Positions 16,944 to 25,177 of a stretch of DNA of 60,881 nucleotides are shown piece by piece. Source of the stretch: Lishizhenia tianjinensis (GTDB lineage Bacteria > Bacteroidota > Bacteroidia > Flavobacteriales_D > Crocinitomicaceae); NCBI GenBank assembly GCA_945863425.1, contig CAMBBW010000002.1:1-60881 (forward strand). The letters run 5' to 3'. The stretch's first letter is position 1, and each line of letters begins with the position of its first letter. A model generated the notes under the pieces. It saw nothing but the letters and a program-made list of their open reading frames with translations, had not been told where the DNA came from and did no database searches. A program made the position numbers and the translations under genes.

Positions 16944-19427
16944 TTATGTGTTTAATTCAAAAACGGGTAAATTCTCATGCGCTGATTCAATTACTGATTC
17001 AACATTATCGACCTGTGAGATTGAATAATCTAATAAATTGTAGGGATTGAATACACCATCCGAAAAAGAGAAAAATTTATTGTTCTCACTATCAAATGCC
17101 ACTAAATTCACCCATTCATTAGCGAACCATTCGTAGGTTGCTGGGTTTTTCTGAATTGTAGCTAATACTACATCAGGATGATGCTCAACAATTACCAATA
17201 ACCGCAACGGATCATGCACTTCAATCATTTGACTCGGTAAACCAGTTCGTAAATCGCCATCTATTCCATTAGCAACTCCAAATAATCCCATTACGTTATG
17301 CGGTAGTTTCGTTCCTGCACCTAGATTTTGATTATCAACACGTGAGAAATAGTATTCTAAATTGATGCCACCGCAAACAGGTGCCACCGCATTCATTATG
17401 CCTAGCAAATAGTTCCCTTCTGGATCAGTGGTGTAATCATAGGAATGCATAAATGCTCTCCGGTCTAAAAAGAGCCCTTTGGTGATTTCTCGTCTACCTA
17501 CAATACAAAGTGTATTGGTAGCGTGATTTAGCTCTGGACGAGGTTCAAATAATGAAACTGTTCTCAATTTAACAACATCATGTACTTTTGCTGCACTGCG
17601 TTTTGAATTCATCACTACAAATCTTCGTGATCGCTCTTTTGCATTTAGGTCTAGCGCCTGAAGGATTATTTCAGTGTTTTCGGCATGAAGTTGTTTGTTT
17701 TTTTTAGATAAAACATGCTCATCGTAATAGGCAATTTCATCACGTGATGTATCGTGCAATGCGCCAACAAATTGCGTTTCATCTGGAATAATTAGACCCC
17801 TTGATTTGAGAATATTTCTCACCTGAGGATGATTTCCGATATGGCAAATTACTCTTGCGTTTGCAGATCCAGGTTTACCCGAGCATGCACCACAATCATA
17901 ACCTGCATAATGCGTATTATTAACACTGCTTGAACCATGACCTATTGCATATACTAAAGGCGCAAAGTTGTCAATGAGCCCAATTGTACGTAATAATCCC
18001 TCTAATCTGTTTGCCATTTCTTCAAGAGTATATCCAACTTGTAGATTGTCTTTTGAAACCTCTCCGGTAAATTCAATTGTTAAGGTTGAGTCAGCATGCA
18101 TGTGTTTGAAAGAAGAAACAGAAGTCGCATTTTGACTAGGGAATAAAATAGATTTCGCCAATTGAATTCCTGACCAAAATCCAATAAATTGAGTGATTAG
18201 CCATCCCGTTAGCAAGCCTTGTGAATGCTTATCAAAGTGGTAATCTTTTTTATTACTTACAATTGAGCCCTTTTCTTTAATTAGGTATTTTGGTGTCAAT
18301 GGTGCCGGACATACTTTGGTATGAAAATCACTTCCTTCAGGTTGATAATAAAATTCAACATTAAAATGTCCTGCAGTTCCAAATGTTGCTGAATGAGGAG
18401 CTAATTGTTCTACATAGCGTCGAATAGAGCATTCGCGATCATCTATGCAAAAAATCGCTTGAAAAGAATTTTCCTTGTTTTCCTTATGGACTTGTTTTTT
18501 CTGAATACCATTCAATACTTCATCATAATAAGAGATTTCCATGGCGTCTTGCCAAATTGAAAGCGCCTCCATTATTTCATTTGATTGAACTCTTTCAAAT
18601 AAATGTAGATTTTCTTTTTTTGCTTTTTGCCCAATGGTTGGCCAAGCTTTTCCGAAATGATAATTTAAGACATCTAACTCCAGTAATAGTTCAAAGTGAA
18701 TGAGCTCTGTGAGTTTTATATTTCTTTTATCTAATAATGAATTGGGATTTTCGTCTAAAAAACTAATAATACCTGACCAGCCGGGATGTGAAAATTGTTG
18801 ATCAAACAAATACGTTTCGTAATACGCTTCATTTCCAACAATTTCCTTTAATAAATAGGGAATGTCCACTGACTCATCAAGCAACAAATTTTTAGCAAGT
18901 TGACCACGAAAAAAACTAGTTTTAGTTGAGCTTTCTAATTTGCGCAGCGTGGCTAAAAAGCCATTGTCATCGATTGGGAAATTCCAAATTGAAATTCCTT
19001 GATCTAAATAACTACTTATTATTCTAAAAAGAATAGGATGTATCATGGAATCCAAATCAATTTTGAATTCAGACTTCCATAGACTTCTTAACATTCCAAT
19101 TTTAGAGTCTACATTTTCATCAATTTCATTGACTAAAAGAATGGATTTCCATTGTTCTCTATTTTTCGATCTATTTTCTAGAACCCGATCTAAGGCTTTT
19201 TCTGTAATTTGTTTCTCTTGAAAACGTTCTCGAAATTCACTAATTTGTAAGTAAGTTTTCCATCCAAAGATTTTATTTGCTTTAACTAACCCTTCATGAA
19301 ACTTATCATGCTGAAAAGCGTGAAGTGTATTGTGGTGAATAAAATCCTTTAATGGTGCTTGACTCGGTAAGTAGTGTTTTAATTCGTGAACAACCTCCTC
19401 CAAAGAGAAAAGTTGTTTTTTAGACAT
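16944..19427 (-). CDS. dabA: DabA (DUF2309), probable carbonic-anhydrase-like subunit of a CO2/bicarbonate uptake system
   Basis: 827 residues. The zinc-site residues known for DabA appear in order: FCIDDRE gives C327 and D329, GHGSSS gives H497, and GYDCGAC gives C512. The two-residue and 15-residue spacings match the described C-x-D and H-x14-C pattern. There is no signal peptide, so it is a soluble or membrane-attached cytoplasmic protein. With DabB it is proposed to hydrate CO2 one way and trap bicarbonate in the cell. In heterotrophs this supplies bicarbonate for carboxylations. The gene order is dabA-dabB-sulP-DUF2490. Confidence 0.92.
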   Translation of the reverse strand: MSKKQLFSLEEVVHELKHYLPSQAPLKDFIHHNTLHAFQHDKFHEGLVKANKIFGWKTYLQISEFRERFQEKQITEKALDRVLENRSKNREQWKSILLVNEIDENVDSKIGMLRSLWKSEFKIDLDSMIHPILFRIISSYLDQGISIWNFPIDDNGFLATLRKLESSTKTSFFRGQLAKNLLLDESVDIPYLLKEIVGNEAYYETYLFDQQFSHPGWSGIISFLDENPNSLLDKRNIKLTELIHFELLLELDVLNYHFGKAWPTIGQKAKKENLHLFERVQSNEIMEALSIWQDAMEISYYDEVLNGIQKKQVHKENKENSFQAIFCIDDRECSIRRYVEQLAPHSATFGTAGHFNVEFYYQPEGSDFHTKVCPAPLTPKYLIKEKGSIVSNKKDYHFDKHSQGLLTGWLITQFIGFWSGIQLAKSILFPSQNATSVSSFKHMHADSTLTIEFTGEVSKDNLQVGYTLEEMANRLEGLLRTIGLIDNFAPLVYAIGHGSSSVNNTHYAGYDCGACSGKPGSANARVICHIGNHPQVRNILKSRGLIIPDETQFVGALHDTSRDEIAYYDEHVLSKKNKQLHAENTEIILQALDLNAKERSRRFVVMNSKRSAAKVHDVVKLRTVSLFEPRPELNHATNTLCIVGRREITKGLFLDRRAFMHSYDYTTDPEGNYLLGIMNAVAPVCGGINLEYYFSRVDNQNLGAGTKLPHNVMGLFGVANGIDGDLRTGLPSQMIEVHDPLRLLVIVEHHPDVVLATIQKNPATYEWFANEWVNLVAFDSENNKFFSFSDGVFNPYNLLDYSISQVDNVESVIESAHENLPVFELNT

Positions 19428-19476
19428 ACCTTAATTAATTATGAGTAACACACTGATTTATGATCAAGTGATACTG

Positions 19477-19836
19477 CTATAATCGGTAATTTTCGAAAGG
19501 AATAAATAGAGGTAACTTAAATGAATGTTTCCGCTTAAACGAATTAAAAAGATGAGCTTGTGCTCTCTCCCAAAGAAGCGATCGTTTGGTACATGAAGTG
19601 AAAAGAATGAAAGATTCAATTTCAATTTCATTTTCAACCTCTTCAAAAGATTCAATTTCATCGTCTTCAATATCTAATAAGCTTGTTAAATCCGCTTTTT
19701 TAAACGCAGCTTTTTTTTTATCTATCTTAATTTCCGAAGAACCAGCAAAAAGAATGTGATCCATTCCACTTGCATGAATACTCATTCCAAAAATGAGAAG
19801 GAATAATATTATTTTACGAAAAATTCTTTGATTCAC
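19477..19836 (-). CDS. Small exported protein of unknown function, first gene of the DAB operon, GTG start
   Basis: 119 residues. The start is the GTG at 19836: it gives a complete signal peptide (RKIILFLLIFGMSIHASG), while the first in-frame ATG (19785) would remove most of it. After cleavage there is a basic stretch (KIDKKKAAFKKAD), an acidic stretch (DIEDDEIESFEEVENEIEIE), and a C-terminus rich in Phe, Lys and Pro. No domain is recognised. It lies 49 bases upstream of dabA and directly behind a well-formed promoter, so it is probably translated with the DAB genes. A shorter frame on the same strand (19464-19670) looks spurious. Confidence 0.55.
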   Translation of the reverse strand: MNQRIFRKIILFLLIFGMSIHASGMDHILFAGSSEIKIDKKKAAFKKADLTSLLDIEDDEIESFEEVENEIEIESFILFTSCTKRSLLWERAQAHLFNSFKRKHSFKLPLFIPFENYRL

Positions 19837-19840
19837 AAGA

Positions 19841-19871
19841 CAAATGTAGAGGATTTATTTACCTATATCAA
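19841..19871 (-). promoter_or_regulatory. Promoter of the DAB operon
   Basis: On the minus strand TTG (19869-19871), a 20-base spacer and TACATTTG (19841-19848) form a near-ideal Bacteroidota promoter. The GTG start of the small exported protein is only 4 bases downstream of the box, so transcription would begin at or very near that codon. Confidence 0.7.
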
Positions 19872-19881
19872 TTTCTTACGG

Positions 19882-21291
19882 TTAATTTTCAGGAAATAAT
19901 TTTCCGGGATTTAAAATGTGGTTGGGATCAAAAATGGTTTTAATGTTTTTCATTAGGTTTAAAGTGACTTCAGGAAATGCGATATCCATGTAGTTTTTTT
20001 GGACATACCCAATACCATGTTCACCTGAGAGGGTTCCACCTAGCTGTACGACTTTTTCAAAAAGTTCCCGAATTGCTTTTGGAAGCTCGCTTTCCCACGT
20101 TTCGTCCGATAGATTTCCTTTGAGAATATTTATGTGTAGATTTCCATCGCCTGCATGCCCGTAACAAATCGATTCAAACCCATAATTTTTCCCAATCCGC
20201 TTTACTTCCTTGAGGAGATTTGGTAATTCAAAGCGAGGCACTACCGTGTCTTCTTCTTTATAAATGGAATGATATTTCACGGCTTCTCCTACTTTTCTAC
20301 GTAATTGCCAAAGAGCCTCTTTTTGCGCTTGATTTTCAGCAAATAGAATATCATCGGTATCAAATTTTTCAAGCACAACCATTATTTTTTCACATTCCAC
20401 CATTAGGTACTCTAATTCAAAACCATCTACTTCAATGAGTAAATGTGCCGCGTGATTTTCTTTCACAACAATTGTTGAGTCTCCAACGGATTTTTTTGCC
20501 AATAGTAAGGCATCGTTTTCCATAAACTCAAGTCCGCTGGGAGTGATTCCTGCTTGAAAGATAGCAGCTACTGCTTCGCATGCTTTTGTTGCATCGTAGA
20601 ATGGCACCAGCATCAATAAATCTTGGGTCGGGTGGGGTATTAGTTTTAAAACAATTTTTGTAACTATTCCCAATGTTCCTTCTGATCCAACGATGAGTTG
20701 AGTTAGATTGTATCCCGTTGCGTTTTTCAGCACATTTGCCCCTGTCCAAATAATCGATCCATCAGTCAAAACCACTTCAAGATTTAACACATAATCTTTT
20801 GTTACACCATATTTTACAGCTTTTGGTCCACCTGAATTTTCTGAGATATTTCCACCAATGAAACAACTTCCTTTGCTTGCAGGATCCGGAGGATAAAACA
20901 ATCCTTTTTCTTTTACGGAATCTTGTAATACTTGAGTAATAACTCCAGGTTCAGTTATTACTTGATGATTCTTTTCATCGATTTCAATGATTTTATTGAA
21001 AAGTTCCATGCTTAATAATACACCACCATAGATGGACAATGCACCTCCGCTCAATCCTGTTCGTGCTCCAGCTGGTGTAACACAAATATTAGTTGAATTA
21101 CAGTATGAAAGAATTTTTGAAACTTCTTCTACCGTGTTTGGTTTTATTACAACCTCAGGAGGAAAAGATAAATCTTCTGTTTCATCGTGTGAATATTGGT
21201 GTAATATTTCAGAATCGTCGTGTACACGTGTACCACAAATCTCTTTGAAAAAAGAAATGTGTTCTGAGTTTATTTTCGTGTATTTTTTCAT
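19882..21291 (-). CDS. FAD-binding oxidoreductase, GlcD / D-lactate dehydrogenase type
   Basis: 469 residues, the GlcD length. The PCMH-type FAD domain has VTPAGARTGLSGGALS near residue 75 and FIGGNISENSGGPKAVKYG near 145. The C-terminal domain carries GHAGDGNLHINIL and SGEHGIGYVQK, which are involved in substrate and metal binding. The enzyme oxidises a 2-hydroxyacid such as glycolate or D-lactate to the oxoacid. Which one cannot be told, and no GlcE or GlcF partner is beside it. It follows the lipid kinase by 21 bases and is probably co-transcribed. Confidence 0.9.
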   Translation of the reverse strand: MKKYTKINSEHISFFKEICGTRVHDDSEILHQYSHDETEDLSFPPEVVIKPNTVEEVSKILSYCNSTNICVTPAGARTGLSGGALSIYGGVLLSMELFNKIIEIDEKNHQVITEPGVITQVLQDSVKEKGLFYPPDPASKGSCFIGGNISENSGGPKAVKYGVTKDYVLNLEVVLTDGSIIWTGANVLKNATGYNLTQLIVGSEGTLGIVTKIVLKLIPHPTQDLLMLVPFYDATKACEAVAAIFQAGITPSGLEFMENDALLLAKKSVGDSTIVVKENHAAHLLIEVDGFELEYLMVECEKIMVVLEKFDTDDILFAENQAQKEALWQLRRKVGEAVKYHSIYKEEDTVVPRFELPNLLKEVKRIGKNYGFESICYGHAGDGNLHINILKGNLSDETWESELPKAIRELFEKVVQLGGTLSGEHGIGYVQKNYMDIAFPEVTLNLMKNIKTIFDPNHILNPGKLFPEN

Positions 21292-21312
21292 AATAGAAGC
21301 TAAAAATAACGA

Positions 21313-22176
21313 TTAGGGGTGAATAACAAAAAGGGATTTCGGAACGATTCGGTATTTAAAATCAATAAATTCATTTTTACTGCCTTCCCCGTCCATTTGG
21401 AAATATAGACTATCCGTTGAAAATTGAATTTCTTTAAATTGCTTCATCGTCACATACTTTGAGTCATTTGATTTCCCAAATAAGAATCTAATTACCTGAA
21501 AAGGAAAATCAATTACGCTTGCTTTTTTCACCAAGATTAACTCCAGAAGTCCGTCCGCAGCATGTGATGTGGGGGAGATTTTAAATCCATTTCCAAATTC
21601 CTTCGTATTTGCAACTGCTACCATCAAATAATTTTCGGTTTTATCACCGAATGTAACAGAAATTCCTTTATATGAAAAATAGGATCTCATAATCAGGATG
21701 AGGTACTTGATTAATCCTCTGAGTTTATTATTCACCATGTCAAATGCAATTTTGGCATCATATCCAATTCCAGCAACTTGAATAAATGGAATGTCATTTA
21801 CCAAACAGGTGTCAATTTTAGAAAAGTTTCCCTCGTTGATCACATGAATACTTTTCTTGACATTTTCTGAAATATTAAAATGCCGTGCAAATCCATTTCC
21901 TGATCCGCAGGGAATAATGGCGAGTTTGACATCAGAATGAATTAGTGCAACAGCAATTTCATGAACAGTTCCATCGCCTCCTACTGCACAAATCACATTG
22001 ACTTTTTGAGTTATTCCTTGTTGAGCAATTTCAGTGGCATGCCCTAGGTAGTTCGTATAAATAACCGAAACGTTAAATTTGAGTTTGTCTACGTACTTCC
22101 GGATTAGGGTTTCAATTCGTTTCTTGTTAGAAATTCCTGATGTCGGATTAATAATAAACCAAATTTCTTGTTTCAT
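21313..22176 (-). CDS. Diacylglycerol-kinase family lipid kinase (YegS/DgkB type)
   Basis: 287 residues. N-terminal WFIINPTSG phosphate-binding strand, then the signature CAVGGDGTVHEIAVAL near residue 60 and PCGSGNGFARHF near 95. The C-terminal beta-sandwich (ADGLLELILVKK) is present. The family phosphorylates diacylglycerol, sphingosine or phosphatidylglycerol at the inner membrane. The gene is 8 bases from the upstream TonB-type barrel gene and shares its strand. Confidence 0.92.
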   Translation of the reverse strand: MKQEIWFIINPTSGISNKKRIETLIRKYVDKLKFNVSVIYTNYLGHATEIAQQGITQKVNVICAVGGDGTVHEIAVALIHSDVKLAIIPCGSGNGFARHFNISENVKKSIHVINEGNFSKIDTCLVNDIPFIQVAGIGYDAKIAFDMVNNKLRGLIKYLILIMRSYFSYKGISVTFGDKTENYLMVAVANTKEFGNGFKISPTSHAADGLLELILVKKASVIDFPFQVIRFLFGKSNDSKYVTMKQFKEIQFSTDSLYFQMDGEGSKNEFIDFKYRIVPKSLFVIHP

Positions 22177-22184
22177 AATTCCTT

Positions 22185-24653
22185 TTACATATCCCCGCCA
22201 CCTTCTCCTCCCGGTAGTTTTTTTGTGTTCAATTCTAGTTTTCCAAATTTATAACTCGCTGAAAAATATACTCTTCGTGTCATCCATTTGAAATTTGATG
22301 TTTGCTCTACTGTTGGTCTGTCCACGAGGAAATAAAATCCTTGAACATTAAAAACATCAGAAACCCTAGTTCCAATTGTCCATTTACCATTTCCCAGTCG
22401 CTTTTCAAATGCTATATCAGTGGGTCCTTGTCGCTGTGCAATTCCTTGAACAGTAACCCTCTTCCCGTTGTAAGTGAAACTTACTTGAACAGAGGCTGTT
22501 TTTTTCCAAAATTCAATAGATGAATTGAGTTTGAAGTTATGAAAATAACCTTGTCTATTGGGTAATGATTCTTGATTCGTAATGTACCATATATAATTTC
22601 CATTCCAAGAAAGCGAAGCCTTCCACCAAGAGGTTGCTTTAACGTTTAATACGATTTCAGAACCTAAACTGTGTGTTTCGGCAATATTCATAAAGGTTAC
22701 GGCGCTCGTGTTATTTTCGTAATATTCTTTCACCCGACTAATTACTCCTTTCGAACGACGGTAATAGATGCTCGATGTAATGCTATATTTTTTACGTTCT
22801 TGAATAAATCCTAAATCATAAGAGTCTGTGTATTCAGGCTTTAAATAAGGATTCCCCGTTCGCAAATTGAAAGGGTCTGAATAATTTGTAAATGGATTCA
22901 TGTCTGCAGAGGCCGGACGAGTGATTCGTTTGCTATAACTCAAACTGAATTCTGATTTTGGGACAATCTCGTAGCGAATATGAGCGGATGGAAAGATGTT
23001 GAAATACGGTGGGTTGTTTATGTCGATTCCTTCAGAAACAAGACTTGGAAGTTGATAGGCTTGTTCTATACGAAGTCCACCTTGGTACTTGAATTTACCC
23101 AATTGTTGTCCAAAAACTCCGTAAGCACTAAAAATTCGTTCTTTGTATTGATATAAAAAATTGGCAAGCGTATCTTGCATGAATTGATTGAGAGAATAAT
23201 CAAAAGCTTCTGAGTATGTATTCACTTGTTGATTCCTAAGAATTGTTTTTAAACCCGTTTCCATTCGTGCTGAAATTTTTGGGAAAAGCAAGGTTAAATC
23301 CGCTTGAATGGTTGTAATATTATTCTTCTCTTTATTATTTAGTTGTTGTTTTAACGGATTAACACCAATAGAAGGAACTGAATCTGGTTCAAAGTAGTTT
23401 TCTTGGTAATACCCTTGGATTCCTTCCTTTCCTAAGGATTGAGTGGCATCTAGCACAAAATTGCCTCGATCTTTTTTCAAATCATACCGATAATTGACAT
23501 TGAAATCTAAGTTTTGTTGCTGTGATGGATCGTAACTAGTTCTTTGCCAAAAAGCCGTTCTGTTCGCGAGAGAGTCATAAACGGAATTCCAGAGATCGCC
23601 GGTTCTGTCCCGAACTCCAATGCTTCCTGTAGCTGAAACACCTAATGTTTGACGATCTTTGAGGTTGAAATCAGCACCTGTTCTAAAAGTATGACCAGCA
23701 TTTAAATCAGTACCAGTTCTAATTTGATTCAAAATAAATCTACTACCATCAAAATTTAATTGGTTAATGTAGGAATCATTGTTTCGAAATCCATCTAAAT
23801 AACGATAACTATAAGTTCCGTAAACGTTGTAAGCACCATTTCGATAACTTAACGATAAATTTGATTCAGCCACATTGCCGTTTCTAATATTTCCGGATGC
23901 TAAATTGGTTGAGACCAGTCCATTGAATCCTTTCAACTTATTCTTTTTCAGTACAATATTTATGATTCCTGAGTTTCCGTCAGGATCGTATTTGGCGGAT
24001 GGGTTTGTAACAATTTCTATGCGTTCAATTGAACCAGCGGGTAAGGCATCCAACAATGTTTTTCCATTTCCTCCAGCAATGGAGCTTGGTCTTCCGTCTA
24101 TCAAAACAGTTACCGTTCCCTCGCCACGAAGCGAAATCTTTCCTTCTTGATCCAATTCAACAGAGGGGAGTCTTGTTAAAATATCATTTGCTGTCCCACC
24201 TTTAACGGATAGATCTTCACCAACATTATAGATTTTTTTATCGATCCCGGCCTTTAATACATCCAAATTTCCTACCACTTCAAACTCTTTCAAATTTGTT
24301 GTAGATGAGGCAAGTTTAATCGTTCCGAGGTTGAAAACCTTTAAATTGGCAGTTATACTAATGTCTTTGATCGTATCGGTCTCATAACCGGTAAAAGAAC
24401 AGATGGCGTAAAAAGTTCCTTGTGGTACATTCTCCAAATTGATTTTACCAAAATTATCTGTAAATATACCAACAACAACTTTTGATTCATTTGATTTAAA
24501 TAGTCGAAATGAAACGTATTCAAGCGCTTTGGAGGATGTTGCATCAATGATTTTTCCTGTAATTAAGCCGTCGTCTTGCTTGGTTGGTTTTTGAGCTACT
24601 ATAGCAATAGAATTAAGAGCAATAAAAAGGAGCAGAAGGCTTTTTTTCATCAA
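22185..24653 (-). CDS. TonB-dependent receptor-like outer-membrane barrel
   Basis: 822 residues: signal peptide (1-20, ending near IVAQ), a carboxypeptidase-regulatory-like beta domain (about 28-110, GKIIDATSSKALEYVSFRLF), a plug (about 125-235, LSVKGGTANDILTRLPSVEL, with IEIVTNPSAKYDPDGNSGIINIVL), and a long barrel of the OMP_b-brl_3 kind. There is no SusD partner, so glycan uptake through a PUL is not indicated. The substrate is unknown. The C-terminus ends in a Gly-rich tail and lacks a T9SS signal. Likely first gene of a barrel-lipid kinase-oxidoreductase operon. Confidence 0.88.
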   Translation of the reverse strand: MMKKSLLLLFIALNSIAIVAQKPTKQDDGLITGKIIDATSSKALEYVSFRLFKSNESKVVVGIFTDNFGKINLENVPQGTFYAICSFTGYETDTIKDISITANLKVFNLGTIKLASSTTNLKEFEVVGNLDVLKAGIDKKIYNVGEDLSVKGGTANDILTRLPSVELDQEGKISLRGEGTVTVLIDGRPSSIAGGNGKTLLDALPAGSIERIEIVTNPSAKYDPDGNSGIINIVLKKNKLKGFNGLVSTNLASGNIRNGNVAESNLSLSYRNGAYNVYGTYSYRYLDGFRNNDSYINQLNFDGSRFILNQIRTGTDLNAGHTFRTGADFNLKDRQTLGVSATGSIGVRDRTGDLWNSVYDSLANRTAFWQRTSYDPSQQQNLDFNVNYRYDLKKDRGNFVLDATQSLGKEGIQGYYQENYFEPDSVPSIGVNPLKQQLNNKEKNNITTIQADLTLLFPKISARMETGLKTILRNQQVNTYSEAFDYSLNQFMQDTLANFLYQYKERIFSAYGVFGQQLGKFKYQGGLRIEQAYQLPSLVSEGIDINNPPYFNIFPSAHIRYEIVPKSEFSLSYSKRITRPASADMNPFTNYSDPFNLRTGNPYLKPEYTDSYDLGFIQERKKYSITSSIYYRRSKGVISRVKEYYENNTSAVTFMNIAETHSLGSEIVLNVKATSWWKASLSWNGNYIWYITNQESLPNRQGYFHNFKLNSSIEFWKKTASVQVSFTYNGKRVTVQGIAQRQGPTDIAFEKRLGNGKWTIGTRVSDVFNVQGFYFLVDRPTVEQTSNFKWMTRRVYFSASYKFGKLELNTKKLPGGEGGGDM

Positions 24654-24666
24654 AATGTTTGAAATA

Positions 24667-24693
24667 CAAAAATACCGAACTATTTCGTATCAA
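24667..24693 (-). promoter_or_regulatory. Probable promoter of the TonB-type barrel gene
   Basis: The minus strand has TATTTTTG at 24667-24674 (perfect TAnnTTTG), with TTG at 24691-24693. The 16-base spacer is slightly short. The start codon is 13 bases downstream of the box. Confidence 0.5.
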
Positions 24694-24704
24694 TCATCCC
24701 TTTT

Positions 24705-25112
24705 TTAGTCCTTTTTTATCGTTTCCGTTTCGGTTGTTACTGCCTCAGGTAATACCTTTCCTTTAATAGTTAAAACAATAGGCTCAGTTCCTTTGATGAT
24801 TACAGTCATTGTTTTTGTAAAATCACCAACTCGTTTAGTGTCGTATTTCGCAATTAGTTTCTCTTTTTTTCCAGGTTTAATACTGTCTGAAGGGAAATAG
24901 GGGGTAGTACATCCACAAGAGCGTTTTACGTCTTCAATTTTCACATATTCCTTCGATGTATTTTTAAAAGGGAATTCAAATGTGAAATCAGATCCATAGG
25001 GAATTGAATTATTTTCAATCATTAATGTGTTGAATTTTAATTTCGGTTCCGTTTGACAAAAAGTTATAGTGGTTAAACTAATGAAAAACATAATGAATAG
25101 GGCTGATTTCAT
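24705..25112 (-). CDS. DUF1573 periplasmic protein
   Basis: 135 residues with a signal peptide (about 1-19, ending TFCQ). The mature part is a single Ig-like/ASH-type beta sandwich with the DUF1573 core: FEFPFKNTSKEYVKIEDVKRSCGCTTPYFP, given here in part, and IKPGKKEKLIAKYDT. The CGC cysteines may bind metal or form a disulfide. Such proteins are abundant in Bacteroidota and their function is poorly known. It has its own promoter. Confidence 0.88.
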   Translation of the reverse strand: MKSALFIMFFISLTTITFCQTEPKLKFNTLMIENNSIPYGSDFTFEFPFKNTSKEYVKIEDVKRSCGCTTPYFPSDSIKPGKKEKLIAKYDTKRVGDFTKTMTVIIKGTEPIVLTIKGKVLPEAVTTETETIKKD

Positions 25113-25125
25113 GGTCTTTTTTTGT

Positions 25126-25157
25126 CAAATATATTTTATTCCTTTCCACCTTTCAAA
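25126..25157 (-). promoter_or_regulatory. Promoter of the DUF1573 gene
   Basis: The minus strand has TTTTG at the upstream edge (25154-25158), a 20-base spacer and TATATTTG at 25126-25133. The start codon is 13 bases further down. The motif AAGAAAGCGTTA (25162-25173) lies just upstream of this promoter. Confidence 0.68.
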
Positions 25158-25177
25158 ACATTAACGCTTTCTTAACA

